From Streptosporangium carneum (lineage in GTDB: Bacteria > Actinomycetota > Actinomycetes > Streptosporangiales > Streptosporangiaceae), in the NCBI RefSeq assembly GCF_027922005.1, contig NZ_BSEV01000002.1, positions 372,001 to 436,000 on the forward strand: 64,000 nucleotides of DNA. The letters run 5' to 3'. Within the stretch, counting starts at the first letter, position 1, and every line of letters begins with the position of its first letter. Under the pieces are notes generated by a model. That model saw nothing but the letters and a program-made list of their open reading frames with translations. It was not told where the DNA came from and searched no databases. This document shows positions 10,101-16,825 of this stretch, piece after piece. Made by a program: the position numbers and the translations under genes.

Positions 10101-10331
10101 GCCCGGCTCGAAGACGCGGCGGAGCTTGGAGACGTAGGCCTGCAGGGTGTTGGCCGCCCTGGGCGGCGGCTCGCCGTCCCAGAGGGCGTCCATCATGCGG
10201 TGCGGCCCGACGGGGCGGGGGGCGGCGAGCATGCACAGAGTCAGCACCGCCCGCTGCTGGTATGGCCCGACGTCCAGCGGTTCCCCGTCGTCGGCGATCA
10301 CGCCGACCGGCCCCAGCACACGAAAGTCCAT
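7119..10331 (-). CDS. BTAD-domain transcriptional regulator with ATPase and TPR-like region
   Basis: This is a large AfsR/SARP-like regulator of 1070 residues. The ATG at 10331 (MDFRVLGPVGVIADDGEPL) is preceded by GAGGTGG. The order is an OmpR-type winged helix (about 1-90), a BTAD helical domain (about 95-245, ending GRSLLVDEFGLDPDPR), a P-loop ATPase with GEPGIGKTS near 292 and VVLDDLQWADASS near 372, then long alpha-solenoid, TPR-like repeats to the end. Such proteins activate secondary metabolism or stress genes, with the ATPase and TPR part acting as a sensor switch. No biosynthetic cluster adjoins it, so its targets are unknown; the neighbouring trehalose operon is only a positional suggestion. 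Confidence 0.88.
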   Translation of the reverse strand: MDFRVLGPVGVIADDGEPLDVGPYQQRAVLTLCMLAAPRPVGPHRMMDALWDGEPPPRAANTLQAYVSKLRRVFEPGRRREVPPTVLVSRPGGYALDIPESAFDLARAREHAAEGRRLGAAGDHEAAGARLRLALAEWRGEPLADFADAPWAAEEIAHLTELRLTLQEDVAESDLALGLGAASTGGLAQLIAAHPFRERLRVLGAHALYQAGRQADALALLAEGRSLLVDEFGLDPDPRSREMERRILAQDPALVPRGRAVVARESRLVGRDAEIGVLEEAITGGGHRVVFLAGEPGIGKTSLAEQTAETALARGRRVVWGRCWDGTGAPPFWPWTQAVQELVGGDGGLTRLAGGGQFQLYEAFAGLLNEHGRILVVLDDLQWADASSLRLLEFLASTRLCPELAVVATYRDTDVRQGGALEHALGALLRLPHVRRLLLRGLGEEEIREYLGRAGADPGRAAEMGRLTAGNPFFLGEVLQLGETPRALSDVVRGRMADLPPDTEEVLTVAALLGRDAATDILLQVAELPQERVLDIVDAAVRAGLLAEGEGPACRFVHDIVRDVLREALPPLRRRRLHARIAEVLEARSGTRLTEIAHHYRESLLTARMAGKAIGYTRRAAVQATAQFAHEDAVENLEQAIAMVDRLPRSDDALRCDLLLDLAEAQAAAGMSIAAHASLEAAAEIAEGLGDDNRLARAALGFSDPISLAMYEETTGIDRLAERIDRVLASRLAEGSPWRAQLLAAAAMTGATARPVEESAAMAGEAVRLARRTGDDRTLSRALIVQELLSRTDHDHDRRQAVIDEITEIGRRTGDLAIEWIGRETAYVELTAQGRTERAPELLAWLGETADRLRLPSMVSLAAWQRAVHAYLGGRFDEALAAADESAAAYPEGALGRDDADLRRGVFRFLALRAGGEAAEALAVAEEMLDRRPGQRPWQILRCLALADLGRAGEARDVFAELSRDGFAPVGPDLPYRYVPDALSEICAVLGDVDAGRILYRTLAPNAGRLLGWSVTDLCLGRLALLDGDAERASAHLEAAEEFVARAGLKRYEPAVRELADALSRPASPR

Positions 10332-10409
10332 CCGGCCACCTCGCTCACGAACTCGGCAGATACTAGCCGTTCGCGCCCCCCGGCCAGACCGCCCTCCTCC
10401 CCGCCCACT

Positions 10410-10570
10410 CCCCTGGAAACCGTCCCCACACCGAAACCCACCCCCGCCGCCCCGCCCAGCCACGAGTTCACCCGCCCGCCCCCGCCACACCGAGAACCCA
10501 CTCCCGCCGCCCCGCCCGCCCCCGCCACACCGAGACTTCCCCACACCGAAACCCACCCCCGCCACACCGG
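10410..10570. repeat. C-rich imperfect repeats upstream of the BTAD regulator
   Basis: The motif CCACACCGA followed by A/G-rich bases and CCCACYCCCGCC recurs around 10427, 10488, 10527, 10543 and 10562, with strong C bias on the plus strand. It lies 80-240 bases upstream of the regulator start. The intergenic space 10332-10690 holds nothing else I can support. The strand asymmetry could favour triplex, i-motif or slippage; no function is known. Confidence 0.5.
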
Positions 10571-10690
10571 GGACCACTCATGGCGCCGGTACGGCGAGCG
10601 GCGGCACGGACCTGGTCGGCGCCGGTGAACGGCGCTCAACCAGGGGCTCGGCCCGGCACCCGACCCCCGTGAACGTTTCCGGGCGGCCGG

Positions 10691-11125
10691 TCAGCGCCGT
10701 TCCCTCAGCCAGAGCCGGTCGAGCCGTCCGGTGCCGTCACACAGCGAGCAGCCCTTCTCCATGCCCTTCTCCATCTCTTCCTTCACGTCCTTCTCCAGGT
10801 CGGCGCCGGTTCCGCGACCGGCCTCGGCGAGGGCCCGCCGACGGCCGGCCTCACCCCCGGCGGCAGCAGCACGACCGGCCTCACCGCTGACCGCGCACCT
10901 GGCGGTGCCCTCACCGTGGCACAGGCCGCACTCCATCAGGGCCGCGAACCTGGTGTCCCGGTAACTCCGCCGCAACAGCCTGTCCCGGCCGATCTGCCAC
11001 TCCTGCACCCAGGCGAACGAGTCGGCCTCCCCGAAGATCCAGCCGTCTAGCGTCCGCATGTAAATGATCAGTAAGCTTGTCGCAGTGGCCCGGCCGCCGA
11101 TCCGGACCTCGATGCCGTGTCTCAA
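10691..11125 (-). CDS. Small protein with two CxxCxGxG-type zinc motifs
   Basis: No named family is recognised. The 144-residue frame starts at TTG 11125, with AAGGAGG nine bases upstream, which is the best ribosome site nearby and decides the start. The protein contains CGLCHGEGTARC in the middle and CSLCDGTG near the C-terminus, the half-sites of a DnaJ-type zinc finger. They flank an Ala/Arg-rich, then Glu/Lys-rich charged linker (KDVKEEMEKGMEKG) that looks helical. A single zinc site formed by the two halves is likely by analogy with DnaJ. It is transcribed away from the XRE regulator gene at 11371, so the space between is shared promoter DNA. The motifs and ribosome site argue it is real despite the high GC. 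Confidence 0.6.
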   Translation of the reverse strand: MRHGIEVRIGGRATATSLLIIYMRTLDGWIFGEADSFAWVQEWQIGRDRLLRRSYRDTRFAALMECGLCHGEGTARCAVSGEAGRAAAAGGEAGRRRALAEAGRGTGADLEKDVKEEMEKGMEKGCSLCDGTGRLDRLWLRERR

Positions 11126-11201
11126 GGATCGTCACCTCCTTGAAGGTTTCACCCCGTCGGAACCCAGCTTCCCTTTACTCCAGCTTGCGGCATCGACGAC
11201 T

Positions 11202-11285
11202 GCCATTGGCAATTACCACAGGAATGTACCCCTGGCGGTTACCTTCCGAGATTGCCATAGGATGTTGCCGTTTGGTGGTTACCAT
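11202..11285. promoter_or_regulatory. Candidate operator region between the divergent genes
   Basis: Within the relatively AT-rich DNA 11126-11370 there is a near-palindrome TGCCATTGGCA near 11202, followed by two copies of TGG(C/T)GGTTACC (near 11233 and 11274) and two ATTG(G/C)CA half-sites. XRE/Scr1 regulators commonly bind their own promoter, so this is a reasonable operator, but I cannot fix the -35/-10 boxes. Confidence 0.35.
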
Positions 11286-11370
11286 GGCTGCGACCTGGGA
11301 ATACTTCCGGGAGCAGGGGGCAGCCGTCCGCGTCGTCCACGGAAGAAAACAGAAGAAGAGGTGAGCGCCG

Positions 11371-12222
11371 ATGGCCGGAACCAACCCCACTCTGCGCCGC
11401 CGACAGCTCGCCAGCCGCCTGCGGGAGCTTCGCGAACAGGCGGGGAAGAGCATCAGGGACGCCGCCGAGCAGCTCGAGTGCTCGCCGGCGAAGATCAGCC
11501 GGATCGAGACGGCCCAACGCGGCGCCCTCCCCCGGGACGTGCGCGATCTCTGCCTCTTCTACGGCGTGACCGACCAGGCGCAGATCGACGCCCTCATGAC
11601 ACTGGCACGCGAGGCCAAACAGCAGGTGTGGTGGCAGGAAACGGAGGACGTCGACTTCCGCCCCTTCCTCGGCCTGGAGATCGACGCCACCTCGATCTCC
11701 GAATACGAGACGACGACCGTTCCCGGGCTCCTTCAGACCGAGGACTACGCGCGCGCGATCATCAAGGGATATCTCCCCCGGATGAACACCGACGTCCTCG
11801 AAGAACGGGTCGCCTACCGGATGAGACGCCAGGAGCGTCTGCACGGCCCGCTGCCGCCCAATTACTGGGTTCTTCTCGACGAATCCGTGCTGCACCGCCA
11901 TGTGGGCGGGACCGCTGTCATGAGAAAGCAGATGGAGCACCTCGCGACGGTCTCCGAACTCCCTCATGTGACCGTCCAGGTGATTCCTTTCACCGTTGGC
12001 GCGCACATGGGGTTCGACAGTGCTTTCGTTTTACTGGAGTTCTCCGACCAAACGATCGGGGACACGGTCTATCTCGATACCCTGATGGGTAGCTTCTACC
12101 TGGAGAAGGCCAAAGAACTTGAGCGTTTCAGGGAGACGCTCAACCATCTTCGCGCGGTGGCGCTGAGCCCACAGGAGTCGGCGGTCCACATCGCGAGGGC
12201 ATACGACAGGTTCGCGACCTGA
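11371..12222 (+). CDS. Scr1-type XRE regulator (HTH plus DUF5753)
   Basis: An N-terminal XRE helix-turn-helix (RQLASRLRELREQAGKSIRD to CSPAKISRIETAQRG, about residues 8-55) precedes the DUF5753 domain with hallmarks PFLGLEIDATSISEYE, VPGLLQTEDYARA, RQERL, LDESVLHR and LPHVTVQVIPF. The length, 283 residues, is typical. The ATG at 11371 follows GAAGAGGTGA. Genes of this class sit in dozens of copies in actinomycete genomes, nearly always upstream of a DUF397 gene as here. The pair behaves like a regulator with a small partner; some have been tied to development and antibiotic control (the BldB/WhiJ-like groups). Confidence 0.93.
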   Translation: MAGTNPTLRRRQLASRLRELREQAGKSIRDAAEQLECSPAKISRIETAQRGALPRDVRDLCLFYGVTDQAQIDALMTLAREAKQQVWWQETEDVDFRPFLGLEIDATSISEYETTTVPGLLQTEDYARAIIKGYLPRMNTDVLEERVAYRMRRQERLHGPLPPNYWVLLDESVLHRHVGGTAVMRKQMEHLATVSELPHVTVQVIPFTVGAHMGFDSAFVLLEFSDQTIGDTVYLDTLMGSFYLEKAKELERFRETLNHLRAVALSPQESAVHIARAYDRFAT

Positions 12223-12277
12223 TCGGCGCGGCCCGTCATCCAAGAAACCAGTCCCAACGAATTCTCACGGAGAGACG

Positions 12278-12490
12278 ATGACGTCTTCCAAACCTGCCGA
12301 CTTCTCCACTCTTGAGTGGCGGGTGTCCAGCCGGTGCAACAACGGCTCCTGCGTCGAGATCGCCAGGCTTCCCGGCGGGGGCGTGGGCATGCGCGACAGC
12401 AAGGACAAGAGTGGACCGGTGCTGGAGTTCACGGTCGCTGAATTCCGGGATTTCATACACGGCATCAAGGACGGAAGCCTCGGCCTGTAG
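12278..12490 (+). CDS. DUF397 small protein, partner of the XRE regulator
   Basis: This 70-residue protein carries the DUF397 signature: W-R-V-SSRCNNGSCVEIARLPGG, VGMRDSKDKSGPVLEF, then a terminal FRDFIHGIKDG helix. It starts at ATG 12278, seven bases after GGAGA, and lies 55 bases downstream of the XRE gene in the same orientation, with a strong terminator after it. DUF397 proteins partner or antagonise the adjacent Scr1-type regulator; direct binding has been shown in only a few cases. Confidence 0.92.
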   Translation: MTSSKPADFSTLEWRVSSRCNNGSCVEIARLPGGGVGMRDSKDKSGPVLEFTVAEFRDFIHGIKDGSLGL

Positions 12491-12496
12491 CCCCTG

Positions 12497-12567
12497 CCCC
12501 TCAAAAAGGGGAGTGACATAGCATCGAACGGCACCGAAGGCGGATCCCGGAGGTGCCGTTTTGTTTT
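12497..12567 (+). terminator. Intrinsic terminator after the XRE-DUF397 operon
   Basis: A small hairpin (CCCCT 12497-12501 with AGGGG 12507-12511) is followed by a strong one: AACGGCACC at 12527-12535 pairs perfectly with GGTGCCGTT at 12552-12560 and runs into TTGTTTT. Confidence 0.85.
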
Positions 12568-12860
12568 GCCCGACCCCTGAGGACCGTTTCGTCCGGGCGC
12601 CCCGCCCCCTCGCCGTATGGCCGGGCCGTTTCGCCCGTACGGGGCACACCGATTTCTCCCGCCCCGGCTCCACGGCTTTCCCCCGCCGCCCGGCCCTTTT
12701 GTCCGCATAGCCGGGGAATTGATTCCCGACGTCACACCGGACACTCACCGCCCAGCGACCACAGCGGAAATCACCGGCCGGGGGCGTGAAAATGGACTAT
12801 AATTCCCCTGGCGCTGCGCTCTTCCACGGAAGAGTCGTCAATCTTTCCGGGAGGAAACGC
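12568..12860 (+). promoter_or_regulatory. Promoter region of the second DUF397 gene
   Basis: The 293 bases between the terminator and the next start hold a perfect -10 box TATAAT at 12798-12803, with no good -35 at 17 bases. Downstream, CTCTTCC (12819-12825) and GGAAGAG (12828-12834) form a perfect inverted repeat with a two-base centre. It would lie in the 5' leader or over the start of transcription and is a good operator candidate. The remainder is C-rich and appears non-coding. Confidence 0.55.
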
Positions 12861-13061
12861 ATGGACGGCGGTTCGCGGTTCCAGGGAGCCATCTGGCGCT
12901 CGAGGTGCAGCAACGGAAACTGCGTCGAGGTCGCCTCGCAGCACGGCTGGGTCGGCGTGAGAGACGGCAAGGACGACGGGACAGGACCCGTCCTGTCATT
13001 CACCTTCGAGGAGTGGAGAGCCTTCATCACCGCCGCGAAGAACGGCGAGTTCGACGTCTGA
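12861..13061 (+). CDS. Second DUF397 small protein
   Basis: The ATG at 12861 follows GGGAGG closely and gives 66 residues (MDGGSRFQGAIWRS); the in-frame ATG at 12792 would add unrelated sequence. The signature IWRSRCSNGNCVEVASQHG, VGVRDGKDDGTGPVLSF, EEWRAFITAAKNGEFDV is plain. It shares the fold and Cys positions (SRCxNGxCVE) with the 12278 gene but has its own promoter and no dedicated XRE partner, so it is either served by the regulator at 11371 or an orphan DUF397. Confidence 0.9.
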   Translation: MDGGSRFQGAIWRSRCSNGNCVEVASQHGWVGVRDGKDDGTGPVLSFTFEEWRAFITAAKNGEFDV

Positions 13062-13129
13062 GACGGACCGGCGTTCCCGTCCGGGCTTCGGGGTAGGCTC
13101 AGCGTTCTCATGAGTGGAGGACGCGCAGG

Positions 13130-13555
13130 ATGAGCGGTTTCAAGAAGTTCCTGATGAGAGGAAACCTCGTCGAGCTCGCCGTGGCGGTGGTGGTCGGGGC
13201 GACCTTCAGCGGACTGGTGCAGGCCCTGGTCAAGGACCTCATCACACCGCTGATCGCCGCGGTCACCGGCGGCAAGGAGCCGGACTTCTCCCAGTACGTG
13301 TTCACGGTCAACGGCGCCAAGTTCATGTACGGCGACTTCATCAACCAGCTGCTGAGCTTCATGATCATCGCCTCGGTCATCTACTGGCTGGTCGTGCTCC
13401 CGATGAGCCGGCTCATCACCTTCTTCGACAGGAACAAGGAGGCCACGGAGAAGAAGTGCCCCGAGTGCCTCAGCAACATCCCCGTCGCGGCCAGGCGCTG
13501 CGCGTTCTGCACCGCGGAGCTGCAGACCGAGGCGGCGACGGCGCCCTCCGCCTGA
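13130..13555 (+). CDS. mscL: Large-conductance mechanosensitive channel MscL
   Basis: MscL is a homopentameric inner-membrane channel that opens on hypo-osmotic shock. The 141 residues show the N-terminal helix GFKKFLMRGNLVELAVAVVV, pore helix TM1 with AVVVGATFSGLVQALV (about 18-45) and TM2 ending in FMIIASVIYWLVVLPMSRL (about 83-104). The C-terminus is unusual but seen in actinomycetes: CPECLSNIPVAARRCAFC, a CxxC...CxxC zinc ribbon in place of a plain charged helix. A TAGGCT hexamer at 13094-13099 could be its -10. Start ATG 13130 follows GAGGACGCAGG. Confidence 0.95.
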   Translation: MSGFKKFLMRGNLVELAVAVVVGATFSGLVQALVKDLITPLIAAVTGGKEPDFSQYVFTVNGAKFMYGDFINQLLSFMIIASVIYWLVVLPMSRLITFFDRNKEATEKKCPECLSNIPVAARRCAFCTAELQTEAATAPSA

Positions 13556-13605
13556 CCGGAGGCCGCTCGGCCCGTTCCACCGGGACCTCTTGAGACGATG
13601 AGGCC

Positions 13606-14214
13606 ATGAGCTTCGAACTGGCCGTCTGGCACGAACCCGAGCCGATCACCCGCGAGCACGCGGAGAACGTCTTCAGGGCGCTCCGCCGCGGAGAGCCCGG
13701 GGCCGCCGGACCCCACCCCGGCGTGGCGGAGTTCGCCTCCCTGCTGCCGGAGGCCGAACAGCTCTCCCCCGCCCACGCCCTGGTCACCGTGGACCTGGAG
13801 CGGTCGGACGAGGTGGCGGGCGAGGCCTTCACGCTGGCCCGCCGGTGCGGGCTGGTCTGCTACGACCCCCAGCGGCGGCTGGTGCACAACCTGACGCCGC
13901 TCGGCGCCTATTCGGGCATGCAGCTGCGCACCGGTGACGGAATGATCGTCGTCGACCCCGACCTGCGGCTCGTCGGCGACGTCCTGACCACCATGTCGCC
14001 GCAGAACCCGTTCACGGCACTGGTCGTCTTCGGCGAGCACTTCGTCCAGACGTCGCCGGAGATCTCCGGGTACGAGCTGGAGTACAAGGACAGCCTGCGC
14101 GACGTGATGGTCCGCACCCACGTCCCCGACCTCGAAGCGGTCCAGGACGCCTTCTCCGAGTACGCCACGGACGACCGCGCCTTCCTGGAGCGCCACGAGT
14201 GGCGCCGGGTCTGA
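13606..14214 (+). CDS. Conserved actinobacterial protein of unknown function
   Basis: No function is recognised. The 202-residue soluble protein begins MSFELAVWHEPEPITREHAENVF, a start resembling a group of actinobacterial hypotheticals that open with SFDLAVW. The middle has LARRCGLVCYDPQRRLVHNLTP, the end is FLERHEWRRV. There is no signal peptide, membrane segment or clear catalytic motif. It follows mscL by 50 bases on the same strand and converges on the DUF5685 gene. Start ATG 13606 is supported by the conserved-looking N-terminus. Confidence 0.75.
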   Translation: MSFELAVWHEPEPITREHAENVFRALRRGEPGAAGPHPGVAEFASLLPEAEQLSPAHALVTVDLERSDEVAGEAFTLARRCGLVCYDPQRRLVHNLTPLGAYSGMQLRTGDGMIVVDPDLRLVGDVLTTMSPQNPFTALVVFGEHFVQTSPEISGYELEYKDSLRDVMVRTHVPDLEAVQDAFSEYATDDRAFLERHEWRRV

Positions 14215-14232
14215 CCGCCCCGCGGCGCGTCG

Positions 14233-15393
14233 TCAGCAGCCGCAGTCGCAGCTGCAGCAGTCGCCCTCACAGTTGCAGCACTCACAGCAGTTGCAGCAGT
14301 TGCAGCACTCGCCGCACTGCCCGCAGCCGTCACAACCGCTGGCGTCACACCGCTCCGTGCACGACTTGTACCGGTCCTCGTCCCACGGCGGCCGGTACAG
14401 GCCGCAGGTGCAGCAGGCCAGCGCGGCGCACATCATCGACAGCAGACCGCCGGGGTCGGGCTTGAGCCGCGGGTCGCGGTGCGGCGCCCCGGGCTTCTCC
14501 TGGTCCGGCTTCGTCCCGCCCCCCGCCCCTGCCCGGACACCGGCTTCGGCTTCGGCGAAGGCACGGGTGACGGAACGGCCGATCTCCTTGACCAGCAGGG
14601 CCTTGACCAGGGTCCGCCTCTCCAGATCGAGCTCGGCCACCGCCAGCCGCAGGCCGAGCAGCGCGTCGTCGCAGTGACGTCTGGCGGCGGCCAGGTCGGT
14701 GCCCGAGGCGACCAGCGGGTTGTAGGCTCCGGCGGCGCGGTCCCGCGCCAGGTCCTCGACCGCGTCGAGCAGGTGGGCGAGACGGCCGAAGTGACGTCCC
14801 GCCTCCTCCAACGACTCCCGGTTGTGCGGCTTTCCCGCGAGCAGCGCGGTGTGACCGAAGGCGGCGGCGACCGCGGCCTCCGTGGGGCCGGTCAGCTCCA
14901 GCAGGCGCAGGCCGGGGACGCCCTCGAGGCGGGTCTGCTCCTCGACCGCCCCGAGCAGGATCCCCGGGTCGAACCCGACGGCGACGGCCGTGCCCGAGCC
15001 CGCGGCCGACCAGCGTGCGGCGACGCGCTCGGCGACGGCGGCGACCGGCCGTCGCGCGTAGACGCCGTCCCCGTCGGCGACATGGTCCCTGATCTTGCCC
15101 GCGGCCAGGATCAGGGAGACCGAGGCCGCGAGCCGCACCCCCTCGGCCTCGACGACGTCGGCCCCCTTGAACCCGCGCAGGGCGCACGCCCCGGCGCGGC
15201 GGTGCGAGGAGGACGCGGCCCTCTGCGCCTCGGTGAGCACCGAGATGAGCAGGCCGTCGTAGTTGGTCACCAGCCGGGAGGCGTGGCCGTGCTCGTCCCT
15301 GAGCGCCAGGCAGAGGCCGCACAGGTGCGCCATCCACTCCTTGAACAACCCGCCGCACATCCCATGGCGGCACGGACGGACAATCCCAAACAT
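14233..15393 (-). CDS. DUF5685 protein with an extremely Cys-rich tail
   Basis: The start is ATG 15393 (MFGIVRPCRHGMCGGLFKEW), preceded by AAAGGGAAAAG; this gives 386 residues. The body matches DUF5685 (AHLCGLCLALRDEHGHASRL, TNYDGLLISVLTEAQ), a helical actinobacterial family with no proven function. The C-terminus is remarkable: after SMMCAALACCTCGLYRPP the last 38 residues contain 18 cysteines in CC-N-CC-N-CC-E-CC-N-C patterns. Such a tail could bind zinc, copper or an iron-sulfur cluster; which one cannot be read from sequence. No membrane anchor or Sec signal is visible. The neighbouring genes suggest no pathway. Confidence 0.82.
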   Translation of the reverse strand: MFGIVRPCRHGMCGGLFKEWMAHLCGLCLALRDEHGHASRLVTNYDGLLISVLTEAQRAASSSHRRAGACALRGFKGADVVEAEGVRLAASVSLILAAGKIRDHVADGDGVYARRPVAAVAERVAARWSAAGSGTAVAVGFDPGILLGAVEEQTRLEGVPGLRLLELTGPTEAAVAAAFGHTALLAGKPHNRESLEEAGRHFGRLAHLLDAVEDLARDRAAGAYNPLVASGTDLAAARRHCDDALLGLRLAVAELDLERRTLVKALLVKEIGRSVTRAFAEAEAGVRAGAGGGTKPDQEKPGAPHRDPRLKPDPGGLLSMMCAALACCTCGLYRPPWDEDRYKSCTERCDASGCDGCGQCGECCNCCNCCECCNCEGDCCSCDCGC

Positions 15394-15559
15394 CTTTTCC
15401 CTTTGCTGTGTGACGTGCTGTGCGACATACCGATTGATCCGTTCTGTGTGACTCACCGAACGGCCCGATGGTTGTCGTGTGATCGGCGTCGCGGGCCGCC
15501 CCGCCGTACGGCCCGCTCCACGCCTGGCCCGCCGGCCGTCCGCCGCGGAGCCCGGCGGG

Positions 15560-16540
15560 TCACTCTCCGGGGAAGCGGACCCCGATCTGTCCCCGTACCT
15601 CGTCCATGACCCGCATCACCTCGAGCGTCGAGCGCCAGGGGACGAGCGGGCTCTCCAGCAGGCCCTCCCGCAGGCAGCGCATCGCCTCGGCGGCCTCGTG
15701 CGCCATGCCGGTCCCCTCGTAGGGGACGTGGAAGGTCTCCGGGTCCGCGCCCAGGCGGTACAGGGTGAAGGAGTCCGGCCTGAAGAACAGGTGGGGCACC
15801 TCGATCCGGCCGAGCCTGCCGGAGACGGAGGCGGTGACCGGGCCGTCGACGGTGATCCCGCAGGACAGCAGCGCGACCGCGCCCCCCGGATGGCCGAGCA
15901 GCACGCCGGTGTTCTCGTCCACCCCCTCGGGGGTCAGCCTCGCCCACGACCGGACGCTCTCGGGAGCGCCGAGCACCAGGTTGGCGAAGGAGATCGGATA
16001 GACCCCCAGGTCGAGCAGGGCGCCTCCGCCCTGCGCCGGATCGCGGAGCCTGTGGTCGGGGCCGACGGACACGGAGATCCCGAAGTCGGCGTGCACCGCC
16101 TCGACCTGGCCGATCGCGCCGTCCTCGAGCAGCTCCACGATCCTGCGGATGGCGGGGTTGCAGCGCATCCACATGGCCTCCATGAGGAACAGCCCGCGCT
16201 CGGCCGCGAGGTCGACCAGCTCCGCGGCCTCGGCGGCGTTCAATGTGAACGCCTTCTCGCACAGGACGGCCTTGCCCGCGTTCAGGCAGGTGAGCACCGC
16301 GTCCCGGTGGGCGTTCTGGGTGTTGGCGACGTAGACGATGTCCACGTCCTCGTCGGCGGCCAGCTCCGCCCACGAACCGTGGGCGCGGGGGATGCCGTGA
16401 CGCCGCGCGAAGGCCTCCGCCGACTCCCGCGTCCTGGACCCGACCGCGACCACCTCGGCGTCGGGCAGGAGTTTCAGGGCCTCGGTGAACGTGGCGGCGA
16501 TCCCGCCGGTCGCCAGGATGCCCCACCTGATTGTGCTCAT
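15560..16540 (-). CDS. Gfo/Idh/MocA-family NAD(P)-dependent oxidoreductase
   Basis: The protein starts MSTIRWGILATGGIAATFTEAL, a Rossmann fold with GxxGxxA near residues 8-14, and continues with VDIVYVANTQNAHRD and VLCEKAFTLN, where EK-A-F is the family's conserved catalytic Lys region. The C-terminal half includes GGGALLDLGVYPIS, typical of dimeric dihydrodiol or glucose-fructose-type members. At 326 residues it is full length. ATG 16540 lacks a clear Shine-Dalgarno. The substrate, probably a sugar, inositol or trans-dihydrodiol, cannot be assigned. Confidence 0.88.
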   Translation of the reverse strand: MSTIRWGILATGGIAATFTEALKLLPDAEVVAVGSRTRESAEAFARRHGIPRAHGSWAELAADEDVDIVYVANTQNAHRDAVLTCLNAGKAVLCEKAFTLNAAEAAELVDLAAERGLFLMEAMWMRCNPAIRRIVELLEDGAIGQVEAVHADFGISVSVGPDHRLRDPAQGGGALLDLGVYPISFANLVLGAPESVRSWARLTPEGVDENTGVLLGHPGGAVALLSCGITVDGPVTASVSGRLGRIEVPHLFFRPDSFTLYRLGADPETFHVPYEGTGMAHEAAEAMRCLREGLLESPLVPWRSTLEVMRVMDEVRGQIGVRFPGE

Positions 16541-16574
16541 AGCGACATATCTCACCACGTATGGCCCATAACGC

Positions 16575-16635
16575 GTACGGCCCGCGCGTGGACCGTCGGC
16601 GCGGGCCGTACCCGGCGGGCCTGTGACGCCCGCCG
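16575..16635. terminator. Two adjacent perfect hairpins
   Basis: GTACGGCCCGCGC (16575-16587) pairs with GCGCGGGCCGTAC (16599-16611), a 13-bp stem. Immediately beside it CGGCGGGC (16613-16620) pairs with GCCCGCCG (16628-16635), an 8-bp stem. They lie between the prfC stop (about 190-250 bases beyond it) and the start of the oxidoreductase, so they probably end the prfC transcript; no T-run follows. The rest of 16541-16825 shows no gene. Confidence 0.6.
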
Positions 16636-16825
16636 AGCCGCGCGTCACAGGTCAGCCGTGCGTGGCGAGACCCGCGACGCGGCGCGCGGCCGTCCTTCGG
16701 CAGGCCTGTGGCGGCCATGACGGGCCGTACGCGCCGGGCCCTGGTTCAGGCGCGGGAGCCAGGCGAGCGGGCCGTACGCGGCTTGTGGGCGGGCTGAGGG
16801 TGGTTTCAGGGCGAAGGCGGGCGCC

